Below are positions 50,937 through 59,700 of a stretch of DNA of 64,000 bases, one piece after another. Position numbers and translations under genes: made by a program. The stretch spans positions 21,106 to 85,105 of the forward strand of contig JAFRUR010000036.1 of NCBI GenBank assembly GCA_017438775.1, in the 5' to 3' direction. Source of the DNA: Lachnospiraceae bacterium (GTDB lineage: Bacteria; Bacillota; Clostridia; Lachnospirales; Lachnospiraceae). The notes below the pieces were generated by a model that did no database searches, was not told the origin of the DNA, and worked only from the letters and a program-made list of their open reading frames with translations. How positions within the stretch are numbered: position 1 is the stretch's first letter; every line of letters starts with the position of its first letter.

Positions 50937-52784
50937 TCAGAAATCGATCATCATCCGCTCGTTCTCTTCTTCCGAGGTCTCGGTCACCGTCTTTTCCATC
51001 ACGCGGTAGACCCTCTGGCACATGGAGAGGACCGACGGGCGGTGCGTCGTGATGATGCAGGTCCGGTTCGGCCTGCGCCGGACGATATTGTGCAGCACGT
51101 CGCGCTCGGTCTGCACGTCGAGCGCGGACGTCGCCTCATCCAGAAGAAGGATCGGGGCGTCGCGAAGCACCGCGCGCGCGATCGCGATGCGCTGTGCCTG
51201 GCCTTCCGAAAGGCCGCGGCCCCGCTCTCCCACGGTCGAGTTGATACCGTCCGGGAGTTTGGACACGAAATCCCAGGCACACGCCGTGCGAAGCGCCTCC
51301 TCGATCTCCTCGTCCGTCGCGTCCTCCTTCACCATGCGGAGGTTTTCTGCGATCGTTCCGGAGATCACGGTGTTGCCCTGCGGCACGTAGCTGAACAGAT
51401 ACCGGCTGTCGGCGTTCACGTCCACCTCGAGCGTATAGTCGCCGTTCTCCGAGAACAGCGCGCTGTCTTTCAGTTTTTCAAAGGTCTCCGGACCGGAAAC
51501 GATGCGCAGTTTTGCCTCGCCCATATCCGGGTGGATCAGGCCGAGCATGAGACGGATCATCGTCGTCTTGCCCTCGCCGGAGGGGCCGACCAGGGCCACG
51601 ATCTCACCGGGCGACGCCACGAAGGACGTGTCGGCGATGACCTTCTCGCCCTCCTCGTACGCAAAGCTCACGTCGTCCATGCGCACTTCCACGCCCAGGT
51701 CCGCGAACGCGCTCAGGTCTTCGCTCTCCTTTAAGTGCACCTCGCGCGGCAGCTCGATCAGCTCGCGGATGCGGTGCGCCGAAACCGAGCTCGACAGGAA
51801 GGACGGGACGATGCCCACGACCTGATTGAAGGACCGGGACAGGCGCCCGCGCTGCTCCAGGAACAGCGTCATCGTGCCGTAGGTGATCTGGTGCGTCCAC
51901 AGGAGATACAGGCAGTAGCCGAAGGCCAGGTACTGCACGATCAGGCCCAGGACCGACATGAAGACGTTCGTCCGGATCGAAAACAGGTTGTAGTCCAGGC
52001 TCTGCTTCTTCAGCTTCGCCTGCCACTCCCGGAGCTTCGCGCCGTAGCGCTTCGTGATGCCGAAGGACTTGATCGTGTCGAAGTTGTAGAACGTCTCGAC
52101 CTCGAACGCCATCATCTTGCTGCTGATCTCGCGCACCTTTCTCTGGTGCTCGCGCTGTCTGCGGATCAGGTACTTCGACATCAGAAGCATGATCGGCGCG
52201 GAGGCGAAGGCCAGCAGCGACATGGGCTTGTTGTAATGCCAGATCACCGCGAAGGTGATCATGAAGTTGAAGACCGAGATCAGCACCGTCGGGAGCCAGC
52301 TGATCGCGTTGCTCGAGACCGTCCCGACGTCGCTGTTGAAGCGGTTCAGGATGTCGCCGCTCGAATACTCCCGGATCGCCTTCCAGTCGACGTCGATGAT
52401 CCGGTCAAAGATGTCGGCCTGGATGTCGTTGTGGATGTCCAGGCTGAACTTGGTCGAGATGCGGTTCACCAGACTCGAGAAGAACAGGCTGCAGAAGGCG
52501 GTGCCCACGGTGATCGCGATCAGGAGCCACAGCTTTTCGGTCTGGTAGCCCGTGATCACGTCGATCGCGTACTTGCTCGCGATGCTCGCCGCGATGCCCA
52601 TGGTGCTCGACAGGATGCCGAACAGCGTGTAGACCGCGATCGCGCCCTTATACTTTTTGCTGTAGGAAAAGATCCACTTCCAGTCGTCCAGAATCTCGTG
52701 GAAGGTCCCGTCCCTGATGGCCATGCGCAGCTTGTGGGCAGACGCAAAATATGCTTCTTTTTTTTCGTCTTTCGGCTGCGCCAT
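50937..52784 (-). CDS. ABC exporter (fused permease-ATPase) next to the peptide module
   Basis: A 615-residue half-transporter. A ~40-residue cytoplasmic N-terminus precedes six TM helices (~45-330) and an NBD. The NBD has Walker A GPSGEGKTTMI, signature LSEGQAQR (not LSGGQ), Walker B ILLLDEATSALD and the H-loop TTHRPS. Between Walker A and the Q-loop there is an insert of ~35 residues (GPETFEKLKDSALFSENGDYTL). No N-terminal C39 peptidase domain is present. It lies between the PqqD-like and CpsB genes, so it may export a modified peptide or a lipid-linked glycan. Confidence 0.9.
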   Translation of the reverse strand: MAQPKDEKKEAYFASAHKLRMAIRDGTFHEILDDWKWIFSYSKKYKGAIAVYTLFGILSSTMGIAASIASKYAIDVITGYQTEKLWLLIAITVGTAFCSLFFSSLVNRISTKFSLDIHNDIQADIFDRIIDVDWKAIREYSSGDILNRFNSDVGTVSSNAISWLPTVLISVFNFMITFAVIWHYNKPMSLLAFASAPIMLLMSKYLIRRQREHQRKVREISSKMMAFEVETFYNFDTIKSFGITKRYGAKLREWQAKLKKQSLDYNLFSIRTNVFMSVLGLIVQYLAFGYCLYLLWTHQITYGTMTLFLEQRGRLSRSFNQVVGIVPSFLSSSVSAHRIRELIELPREVHLKESEDLSAFADLGVEVRMDDVSFAYEEGEKVIADTSFVASPGEIVALVGPSGEGKTTMIRLMLGLIHPDMGEAKLRIVSGPETFEKLKDSALFSENGDYTLEVDVNADSRYLFSYVPQGNTVISGTIAENLRMVKEDATDEEIEEALRTACAWDFVSKLPDGINSTVGERGRGLSEGQAQRIAIARAVLRDAPILLLDEATSALDVQTERDVLHNIVRRRPNRTCIITTHRPSVLSMCQRVYRVMEKTVTETSEEENERMMIDF

Positions 52785-52958
52785 ATGCCTCTTCCCTGCC
52801 CGTTTCTCTGCGGTTTTCCGGACGCTTCCTCACGAAGCTGTCCGGGAGGTTCCGGAATCCCCCGCACGGTGCTTATCACAAACCCGCGAAAGCCCCGGCG
52901 AGGTTCTCCGGCTTTTTTTCGGTCGGTCCCATCCGCGGTCATCCGCGGCGCTCCGTCT

Positions 52959-53228
52959 TTATTTTTCCAGAAAGCCGCCCCTGTCGAGCTGCTCCAGGAA
53001 CGCATCCAGGTCTTTCTCCGCTGTGGCGCGGTCCACCTCGAACCGGTCGAGCACCGCCTGCAGCAGGACTTCCTTATCTTCCGCGCCCTCTTCGAGCTTC
53101 GCCCAGATGACGGCGCCCGTGCGCGTCGTCGTGATCATGCCGTTATACGCGAGGGCAGTTTCCCCCACCGGAACGATCACGGTATCGCCCGCGATATTTC
53201 TTGTCACGAATGTTCCCTTGATCTTCAT
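52959..53228 (-). CDS. PqqD-like peptide-recognition protein (second locus)
   Basis: An 89-residue protein with the PqqD layout: MKIKGTFVTRNIAGDTVIVPVG, then MITTTRTGAVIWAKL (matching the N/T-x-T-G-x-x-I-W signature), and a helical C-terminus ending in LDRGGFLEK. AGGAG lies 6 nt before the ATG. It follows the anchored protein gene by 14 nt and belongs to the radical SAM module; the expected partner is the 99-residue peptide upstream. Confidence 0.88.
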   Translation of the reverse strand: MKIKGTFVTRNIAGDTVIVPVGETALAYNGMITTTRTGAVIWAKLEEGAEDKEVLLQAVLDRFEVDRATAEKDLDAFLEQLDRGGFLEK

Positions 53229-53242
53229 GCAGACTCCTGACG

Positions 53243-54226
53243 TTACGGTTCTTCCTCGATGGCGACCGTGACAAACCGGGTGTATCTCGGATCGTAGTGG
53301 CCCGAGTTGACGTTGACTTCCTCTCCCCCCTCAATGTCGGTCAGCGTGAGGTTGTAGGTAATGCCGCCCACGTAGACATCTTCGTCCGGAAGGTAGTTCT
53401 TGAACTGGATCCTGACGCGCGGAAACGTCTCTTCCGTGAGATTGAACACGGTGAACGTGCCGTCCGCCTCCGGCTGGATCCGGATCTTGTCCTCTTCCAT
53501 ATTGAAGTGATCCACGCGGTTCACGCTGGCCGTGCAGCTGTAGCAGGGATTCCCGTCGTACGCCGCCTTGTTCTGTTCCAGGATGATGACGGTCGCTCCG
53601 GCCGGAATCTGAGATCCGGAGAAGGCCAGGGCACCGCCCGCCTGCGAGATGCCGACACCGACAAACGTCGCGTCGCTTCCCTTGTTGGTCAGGACGATGG
53701 CGGCCACGCCGGAGACGGATTCGTCTTTGCCGTCCTCGATGTAATACCCGTTATACGTGCTGAGTTTCTCGATCACGACCTCGGACCCCTCGATCGTGTA
53801 GGGGAAGGAGATCTCCGGGAGGGGAAGCGTCGTCGGGACCGTCTCGGCCTCCGTTGTGGCGGGAGGACGGGTCGGATTCACGGGCGGCAGGGTCGGCGTA
53901 TGTCCGCCGCCCTCGGTCTCACTCTCCGTAGGTGCGGGCTCCGTGGTCTCCTGGCTCGGATCGACCGCGGTCCCCTCGGACGGGGACGTCTCGGTCTCCG
54001 GCGCCTTCGTGGTGGCCGGCGCCTCCGTCGTCTCCGGATCGGTCAGCAGATCGATCGCGCCGCTGTAATACGGATCCACGGTCGTGGCCGGATCGGTCCC
54101 GGCCGGTTTATGCGAGGCGATCGCCCCGCCGATGGCCGCACCGATCATAACGACGGCCACGATGATGGCAACGATCACCCCGGTCTCCTTTTTGATGTTT
54201 CGTTTTTTCCGGTCGTTCTTTTTCAT
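53243..54226 (-). CDS. Membrane-anchored Thr/Pro/Glu-rich surface protein
   Basis: A 327-residue protein: basic N-terminus, one TM helix (~15-38, Gly/Ala/Val-rich), and a Thr/Pro/Glu-rich stalk (~45-145) rich in ETTEAP-type repeats. An extracellular beta-rich domain (~150-327) has two cysteines (NPCYSCTAS). Its start overlaps the radical SAM stop by 4 nt. The stalked layout parallels the anchored protein of the 11-12 kb locus. It could present or receive the modified product at the surface (inference); I recognise no family. Confidence 0.8.
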   Translation of the reverse strand: MKKNDRKKRNIKKETGVIVAIIVAVVMIGAAIGGAIASHKPAGTDPATTVDPYYSGAIDLLTDPETTEAPATTKAPETETSPSEGTAVDPSQETTEPAPTESETEGGGHTPTLPPVNPTRPPATTEAETVPTTLPLPEISFPYTIEGSEVVIEKLSTYNGYYIEDGKDESVSGVAAIVLTNKGSDATFVGVGISQAGGALAFSGSQIPAGATVIILEQNKAAYDGNPCYSCTASVNRVDHFNMEEDKIRIQPEADGTFTVFNLTEETFPRVRIQFKNYLPDEDVYVGGITYNLTLTDIEGGEEVNVNSGHYDPRYTRFVTVAIEEEP

Positions 54227-55380
54227 CTGATCTCCCCGGCTTTATTTCGGATCTCTTCGGCCAGACGGAGGGCCTGCGCCCGGTAGGCGTGGGTCATCCG
54301 GCAGCGATATTCCGGAACCTTTCCGTATTCTCCGGTCTCTGTATACGACATGGCGGCGCAGGGGTGGCACTCCTCCTTGAGGGGGCACTCCCGGCAGGCC
54401 GCAGGCAGGCGGATCGCGGCCGCCTTCGCGGTCAGCTGCTTCCACGCGCCTGCAAAACCCTGTTCAAAGACGTCCGGCGCGTCCGGATCCGGAATCATCC
54501 CGCAGATCGTCAGTCTTCCGTTCCACGTCACCCAACCGGAGCAGCTCCCGGCGCGGCAGCGCATGCCTTCCCCTTCGCCTTCGCGGTCCGGCGTGCAGTT
54601 CTCATCCGGATCCCCGACCGGTGCGGGAAGTTCTCCCGCTTCCACGCGTTTTAAGAAAGCCTCTTCTCCGTTTAATAAAGTAACGATTTTGGCGGAATAG
54701 TACGCGGCCTCCTCCGGCGTGAAGCGGTCGTTCCGGCCGACGCAGGTCTCGTCCCGCCGCATGGAGGGGAACATGTAGCTCGTTCCCTGAACGAGAAGCC
54801 GGTTCTCCCTGCAGTACGCAAAAATGGCTTCCAGATCCTCCGCGTTGTGCGGCGTCGCGCTCACGCTGATCTTGACGGTCATCCCGGCCTCTTTCAGAAG
54901 CCGGATCGCGCGGGTGACCCGGGTAAAGCCGTCCGGTTTCCCGCACAGCCTCGCATAGGTCTCGTCCGACGCCCCGTACAGCGTGATGTTGAAGCGGCTC
55001 GGCGGCGTCTTCTTCAGCCACTCCACCGCGGCCTCGTCGATCATGGTCCCGTTGGTATTCACGGAGACGATGAAGCCCTTTCGCTGCAGGCCCGACACGA
55101 TCTCGCGGAATTCCGGATGCGTGAAAGGCTCTCCTCCCGTCAGGAGGATGAAAAGAAGGCCCTGCTCCTTCATCTCCTCGGCCAGAGCCAGCCACTCCGC
55201 AGCCGAACGGAGGGGAGCGATGCTCTCCTGCGTCTTTCTGTCCATGCGGACGTAGCACATGCGGCAGGCCATATTGCAGACCGGGGTCAGTTCAAAAGAA
55301 GCGTGGATCGGGATCTTCCGCACCGCCGCCTTCTGATGCAGATATTCCGTTAATTTCGGTTCGACCGGAATCTGGATCAT
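54223..55380 (-). CDS. SPASM-domain radical SAM enzyme (second locus)
   Basis: A 385-residue enzyme. The radical SAM motif is C35-x3-C39-x2-C42 (TPVCNMACRMCYVRM), followed by LLTGGEPFTHP. The SPASM region has CRAGSCSGWVTWNGRLTICGM and CRECPLKEECHPCAAM, then a last Cys at EYRC. This pattern is typical of peptide-modifying enzymes, including those forming thioether or C-C crosslinks. Its neighbours are an HPr-kinase-like gene (59-nt gap) and the anchored protein (4-nt overlap). The reaction is not predictable from the sequence. Confidence 0.92.
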   Translation of the reverse strand: MIQIPVEPKLTEYLHQKAAVRKIPIHASFELTPVCNMACRMCYVRMDRKTQESIAPLRSAAEWLALAEEMKEQGLLFILLTGGEPFTHPEFREIVSGLQRKGFIVSVNTNGTMIDEAAVEWLKKTPPSRFNITLYGASDETYARLCGKPDGFTRVTRAIRLLKEAGMTVKISVSATPHNAEDLEAIFAYCRENRLLVQGTSYMFPSMRRDETCVGRNDRFTPEEAAYYSAKIVTLLNGEEAFLKRVEAGELPAPVGDPDENCTPDREGEGEGMRCRAGSCSGWVTWNGRLTICGMIPDPDAPDVFEQGFAGAWKQLTAKAAAIRLPAACRECPLKEECHPCAAMSYTETGEYGKVPEYRCRMTHAYRAQALRLAEEIRNKAGEIR

Positions 55381-55439
55381 AGATTCTATCCTTATCGATC
55401 ACGCCGGACAGGCCGAAGCCCGGCCGTCAGGCATGCAGA

Positions 55440-56324
55440 TCATTCAATATTTTGGACCACGGCATCCTTCAGGATCTCAACAGCCTCCGCGTCGGGGCGG
55501 CATTCAAGAAGGAACACCGGGACGTCCGACAGCACTTCCACCAGAAGTCCTGCCGCCTTTTCCTCAAAACTGCGGTCCCACCGGTGGATCGTCGTTTCCG
55601 GGTAGAGATAGCGGAACGCCTCCGATCCGCGGATCTGACGGATCCGGTTCTCCTTCGCCTGACGGAGCGCCACGAGGGCCTTCATCGGCGCGGATTCGTT
55701 CCGGTGGATCCCGCTGGTGCCCGCGTACGGCAGGCCGTATCCGCGCCACACGCCGTCCCGCTTTCGCAGCGCGGCGCGGTCTCCGTTCAGGATCTCCGCG
55801 TTCTCGAGGCGGGCCCAAAGATCCGCCTGCGTGGATTTTCCTGTGCCGGAGGGCGCAGAAAACAGAATGCCCATTCCCTGCCAGGAGATCAGCGAGGCGT
55901 GCAGGAGAATCGCATCAAACGCCAGAAGCGTCGCCTCGATGTCCATCAGGGTCATCAGGTTGTGGGCAAAGTCCATATACTTTTCATTTCCGGGGAGATA
56001 CTGACAGCGAAGAAAGCCCTCCTGCAGCGTCTCTCTGGAAACAAAGGCGTACGGAGAAAAGCGGGGAGAACACTTGAAAAACGTCCCTGCCGTTCTCCCC
56101 TCTCCCACATACAGCCGGCGCGAATCCCGAAACCGCACATCCGCCGCCTCCGGAAGCGCCTCCACGGGACAAAGCTCAAAGCGAAGATCCGCCCGCGGCG
56201 GTGCATCCGTCCCGTCCCTCTCCGGCTGCATGAACGGCGTCATTTTTACGCTCTCATGTAACACAAAAGGGACATCTGCCAGAATGGCGACGTCCGCAAC
56301 ATGAATCAGATATCGCATAGTCAT
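55440..56324 (-). CDS. HPr kinase-like P-loop protein
   Basis: A 294-residue protein related to the C-terminal domain of HPr kinase. It has a P-loop SAPSGTGKST at residues 156-165, an acidic NGDRAAL segment after it, and GLPYAGTSGIHRNESAPMKALVAL as in HprK-like proteins of peptide clusters. The N-terminal ~140 residues form a separate domain with no HprK-N similarity that I can see. In known lasso-peptide loci, HprK homologues phosphorylate the precursor; a similar role on the 99-residue peptide is inference. No clear ribosome binding site is present; a 13-bp hairpin precedes the gene. Confidence 0.85.
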   Translation of the reverse strand: MTMRYLIHVADVAILADVPFVLHESVKMTPFMQPERDGTDAPPRADLRFELCPVEALPEAADVRFRDSRRLYVGEGRTAGTFFKCSPRFSPYAFVSRETLQEGFLRCQYLPGNEKYMDFAHNLMTLMDIEATLLAFDAILLHASLISWQGMGILFSAPSGTGKSTQADLWARLENAEILNGDRAALRKRDGVWRGYGLPYAGTSGIHRNESAPMKALVALRQAKENRIRQIRGSEAFRYLYPETTIHRWDRSFEEKAAGLLVEVLSDVPVFLLECRPDAEAVEILKDAVVQNIE

Positions 56325-56331
56325 TCACTAG

Positions 56332-56360
56332 GGGGCAGTCATGTTGCACATGACTGCCCC
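56332..56360. other. Perfect 13-bp hairpin between peptide and kinase genes
   Basis: GGGGCAGTCATGT and ACATGACTGCCCC are separated by 3 nt. No T-run follows in either direction. It sits just after the 99-residue peptide gene and before the HprK-like start. It could stabilise the peptide mRNA or reduce read-through, so that the peptide is made in excess over the enzymes. Confidence 0.7.
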
Positions 56361-56390
56361 TGATCGATGGTTTACAATCGATGAATTACA

Positions 56391-56690
56391 TCAGGTGGAG
56401 GAGAAGATCTGCTGGCCGCCGGTCGGGTTGTTGAAGCAACGGCCGCCGATCTCAAAATCGTCATCCGGCCCGAACTCCTCGCCCTCCTCAAGGCCCATGG
56501 AATCATAGTCCTCGCAGTGGTCGGAGTAGAACAGGATAACGCCGCCGACGTTCCACACGCAGGAATACTCGTCGTAGTGATTCGATTCACCCAACGTTCC
56601 CTGGTGCATGTCGCCGCAGTCCTTCGCGATGGTCTGCGTCAGCGTAAAGCTCTCAACATAGACCACCGGCCTCACATACTGCTCTTTCAT
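56391..56690 (-). CDS. 99-residue Cys-containing peptide, candidate modified-peptide precursor
   Basis: The ribosome binding site AGGGGGG lies 8 nt before the ATG, 18 nt after the VWA gene. The N-terminus MKEQYVRPVVYVESF shares Y5, V10, V12 and F15 with the small peptides at 5657-5779 and 11111-11206. The remainder is strongly acidic, with four cysteines (C25, C44, C59, C85), aromatic residues and a Gly/Asn/Gln-rich end. It has no signal peptide or TM. It sits between surface-protein genes and a kinase, radical SAM and PqqD set, which makes it the likely substrate. The Cys residues would suit thioether or disulfide chemistry, but this is not shown. Confidence 0.8.
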   Translation of the reverse strand: MKEQYVRPVVYVESFTLTQTIAKDCGDMHQGTLGESNHYDEYSCVWNVGGVILFYSDHCEDYDSMGLEEGEEFGPDDDFEIGGRCFNNPTGGQQIFSST

Positions 56691-56708
56691 ATGTCGGTCC
56701 CCCCTTTC

Positions 56709-59700
56709 TTACTGTCTGCTGAAGAAGCGGAAGAAACTCGACAGGATCTTCGAAAGAGCTGTCTCGTTCTCTGCTGCCACTTCCGCGGCTTCCTCATTCT
56801 CAATGGCGATATCTTCCGCATCCAGCATGGCGCCGGCCGCTTCTTCCTCGGTCAGGACCTTGCCGGTATACTCAGTGGCCGGCTGGCCCGCCAGGCTGCG
56901 GACGAAGCTCATCGTGTCCACATTGGACGACGTCTGATCGCCGCCGTTCGATTCCGTGCTGACGCCATTCGTGATGCGCAGCTTCGTGACGGCCAGGATC
57001 TGATCACCATCGCTGGCATTCTTGATCACGATCTTGCCGGACACCGGAACCGCCTCGTAGTACAGGTCGACCGTATGCGAGATCGGAGACTCAACGCCAT
57101 GGATCTTCACGGAAGCGCCGTTGATCTGCGCGGTGACCGCATCGCCGTTCAGGGATCTCAGGCCGATGTAGTACGTCTTGCCGGTCTCCACACTGATCGC
57201 GACCTGCTGTCCCTTGGAGAGATACAGCTCGGTCTTCGGGCCTTCCTTGTCGTACTGCTCGACCGTTGCCTCGGTATAGGACACGGTCACACCGGTGTTG
57301 GCCTCGTCGTACGCCGCGATGGCCGCCTTCACGGCATCATCGTACGTCTTCCTTCCGGCCAGCGCAGCGGCCAGGGCATCCTGCAGATCCTCAATGTTGG
57401 CATCGTAATGGTCGACAGCAGCATCATAAGCATCCTGCGCATCGTCCATATCCGCCTTCTTCTCGTTCACCACCGCCTGCGCATCCGCGATCGCCTGAGC
57501 ATCGCCGGAGGCCACGGCCGCGTTATACGCTTCGACTGCGGCATTGTAGACCGTCGTAGCATTCTCCAAATCGCTCTCCGCCTTGCTCAGGGCATACGCT
57601 TCCGCACTGACGGCGTTCTTCGCGGGAGTGATCGTGCTGTTGACGTAGGCGTCGCGATCGAGCTGCGCCTGAGCCAGCGCTCTGGCTGCCTCATTGATGG
57701 CATCCAGATCCTCCACGACCTCCGTGATGGTGTGTTCGTCGATGTACAGGGCCTCCGAGGTGGCCTCATTGGTGCCGAGCAGGCTGCGGACTTCCTTGAA
57801 CTGGGCACCCATGTTCTTCTCGCCGTACATCATCTGGACGTTCCCGTCGCCCTCGAGCGGCTGGATCGGGTTGTAGACGCGGACGCCGTCGAGATAGAAG
57901 GACATTCTTCCTTCGTTTCCTGCGGCCGCGGACACGGTGATCGTCACGGTGTACTTGCCGTAAGGCAGGTCAGTAAAGGTGCAGACAGGGACGGCAAAGA
58001 AGTCGCCCGCAGCAGCCTTGGTATCGATGATCTGGGTCCTGACGACCTTCTTATTACTCACATTATCCGCCGCAATGCTCTTGGCGGTAACAGTGATCGT
58101 ACCGGTAGAACCGTTCGTGCGGCTGTAGATATCGATGCCGGTACCAGTGGCAGTAAAGGTGGCCTTCGCCTTGGCGTCGGGGCTGGCGGCATGCGCCATG
58201 TCATTGGCGTAGTCGCTGTCGTCGGCAAGGCCGGTGATCCAGCCCATCTCGTCTCCGACATGCTGGGTCTGGTTCTTTCCTTCGGTGCCGACCATCGACC
58301 AGTTAGCGTCGTAATCGATGCCGGTGTATTCAATGCTGAACTGCTGATTGTTATACGTGACGGTCTTGGTCTGCGTAATGTAGGTGTCCTCGTAGAACAC
58401 ACTGTTGGCGGGAAGAACGCAGAGCATCGCCCACACGTCTTTGTCGTCCTCCGTGGCACTCGCGCCCTTGATGAAGATGCGGTCGTAGCCGTCCCAGTTC
58501 ATCGTGGTGGGAGCATAACGGACGTAACGTCTCTCGACGTCGGTCGCGTCATCACCGAAGGAGATGGTGCCGTACGTGCCCTTGTAGATCTTGTATTCGA
58601 AGTCGATCTTTTCCTTGCCCCGCAGGATGTCGTCCGAGGGATCGTCCAGCATCTCCACGTTATCCAGAACGTGCTTGTAATCCAGCTTGACCGAAGAGGC
58701 CTTCGTATCCGAGGAGGTGTCCGAAGTCACATAGTCCACGACGTAGGTGACGGGCGTGAAGACGACCGTGGGCTGAGGGAACTTGATCAGCAGCTGGCCG
58801 TTGACATAGAGGCCGGAATTCTCACCGTTCGTGGCGACGAGGCCGCCGGTAACAGCCGAGGGCTTCGCGTCGATCTCGAAGGAGATGACGACCTTCGCGG
58901 TATCCTTGTTGACGCCGTTGGGCTTGTCAATCGCGTCGTTGTCTTCCTCCGCCTTGGTGGCCTTGAAGTGCTTGGAGTAGTTGAAGCCAGTGACATCGAC
59001 GTCCGAGCCGTTGATGCTGATAGCGACGTTCTCTGTGCCGTCGACCGTCTGGCCATCGACGGTCGTGGTGTACTTATTATGCGTATAGGTCGCCCACTCC
59101 GCCGGTGTGAACACGTATTTCTCACCGCCGTCGTTGTCCTCCGCGGTGCCCCAGCGGTGCTTGCCGGGGTACGGGTTCCAGCGCACGATGGAGACGTGAA
59201 TCTTCTCAGTCGTGGCTCCCGGCGGCAGAGTGAAGGAACTTCCGACGACATCCTTCAGAATGGCCTCCGTGCCGACATCGGTGGAGGTGCCGCCGGTCGA
59301 GTGCGCGATCGCGGCAAAGATGCCGGCCAGCTGGGAGGAGTTGGAAGCGGTGAAATAGAAGTCGGGTTGTTTCTGAGTCTCAGGATCGGTATAACGGGTG
59401 CCGAGGCTGGTAATAGCGGTCGCAGCGGGATAGTTGCTGGACACGCCGTGCAGATAGCGGTTTACATCGCGATTCGTATTGCTGCTATAGGATCCGTTCA
59501 CCGGATCAATGGTGGGATCGGCACCCTGCAGCACGGCAACAGAGAAGACCTTCGCGCCGTCACCCTTCATGGTCTTGGCGTAATCGATCGTACTGTTGGC
59601 AACATCTGACTGGAAACCGTTCGTGTAGGTCGGCGAACCGTCAGTGAACATCACGACGACCTGTTGGCGGTCGGATCCGGCAGCGATCGGATTATCGGCA

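Noticed and set aside
52850..52920. Plus-strand hairpin with T-run (CCGGCGAG/CTCCGG then TTTTTTT)
   Set aside because: No plus-strand gene lies upstream, and the stem has a bulge; probably chance in GC-rich spacer.
56517..59609. 1030-codon open frame on the plus strand opposite the VWA gene
   Set aside because: Same antisense artefact; no ribosome binding site and no domain, while the minus strand encodes a clear VWA protein.
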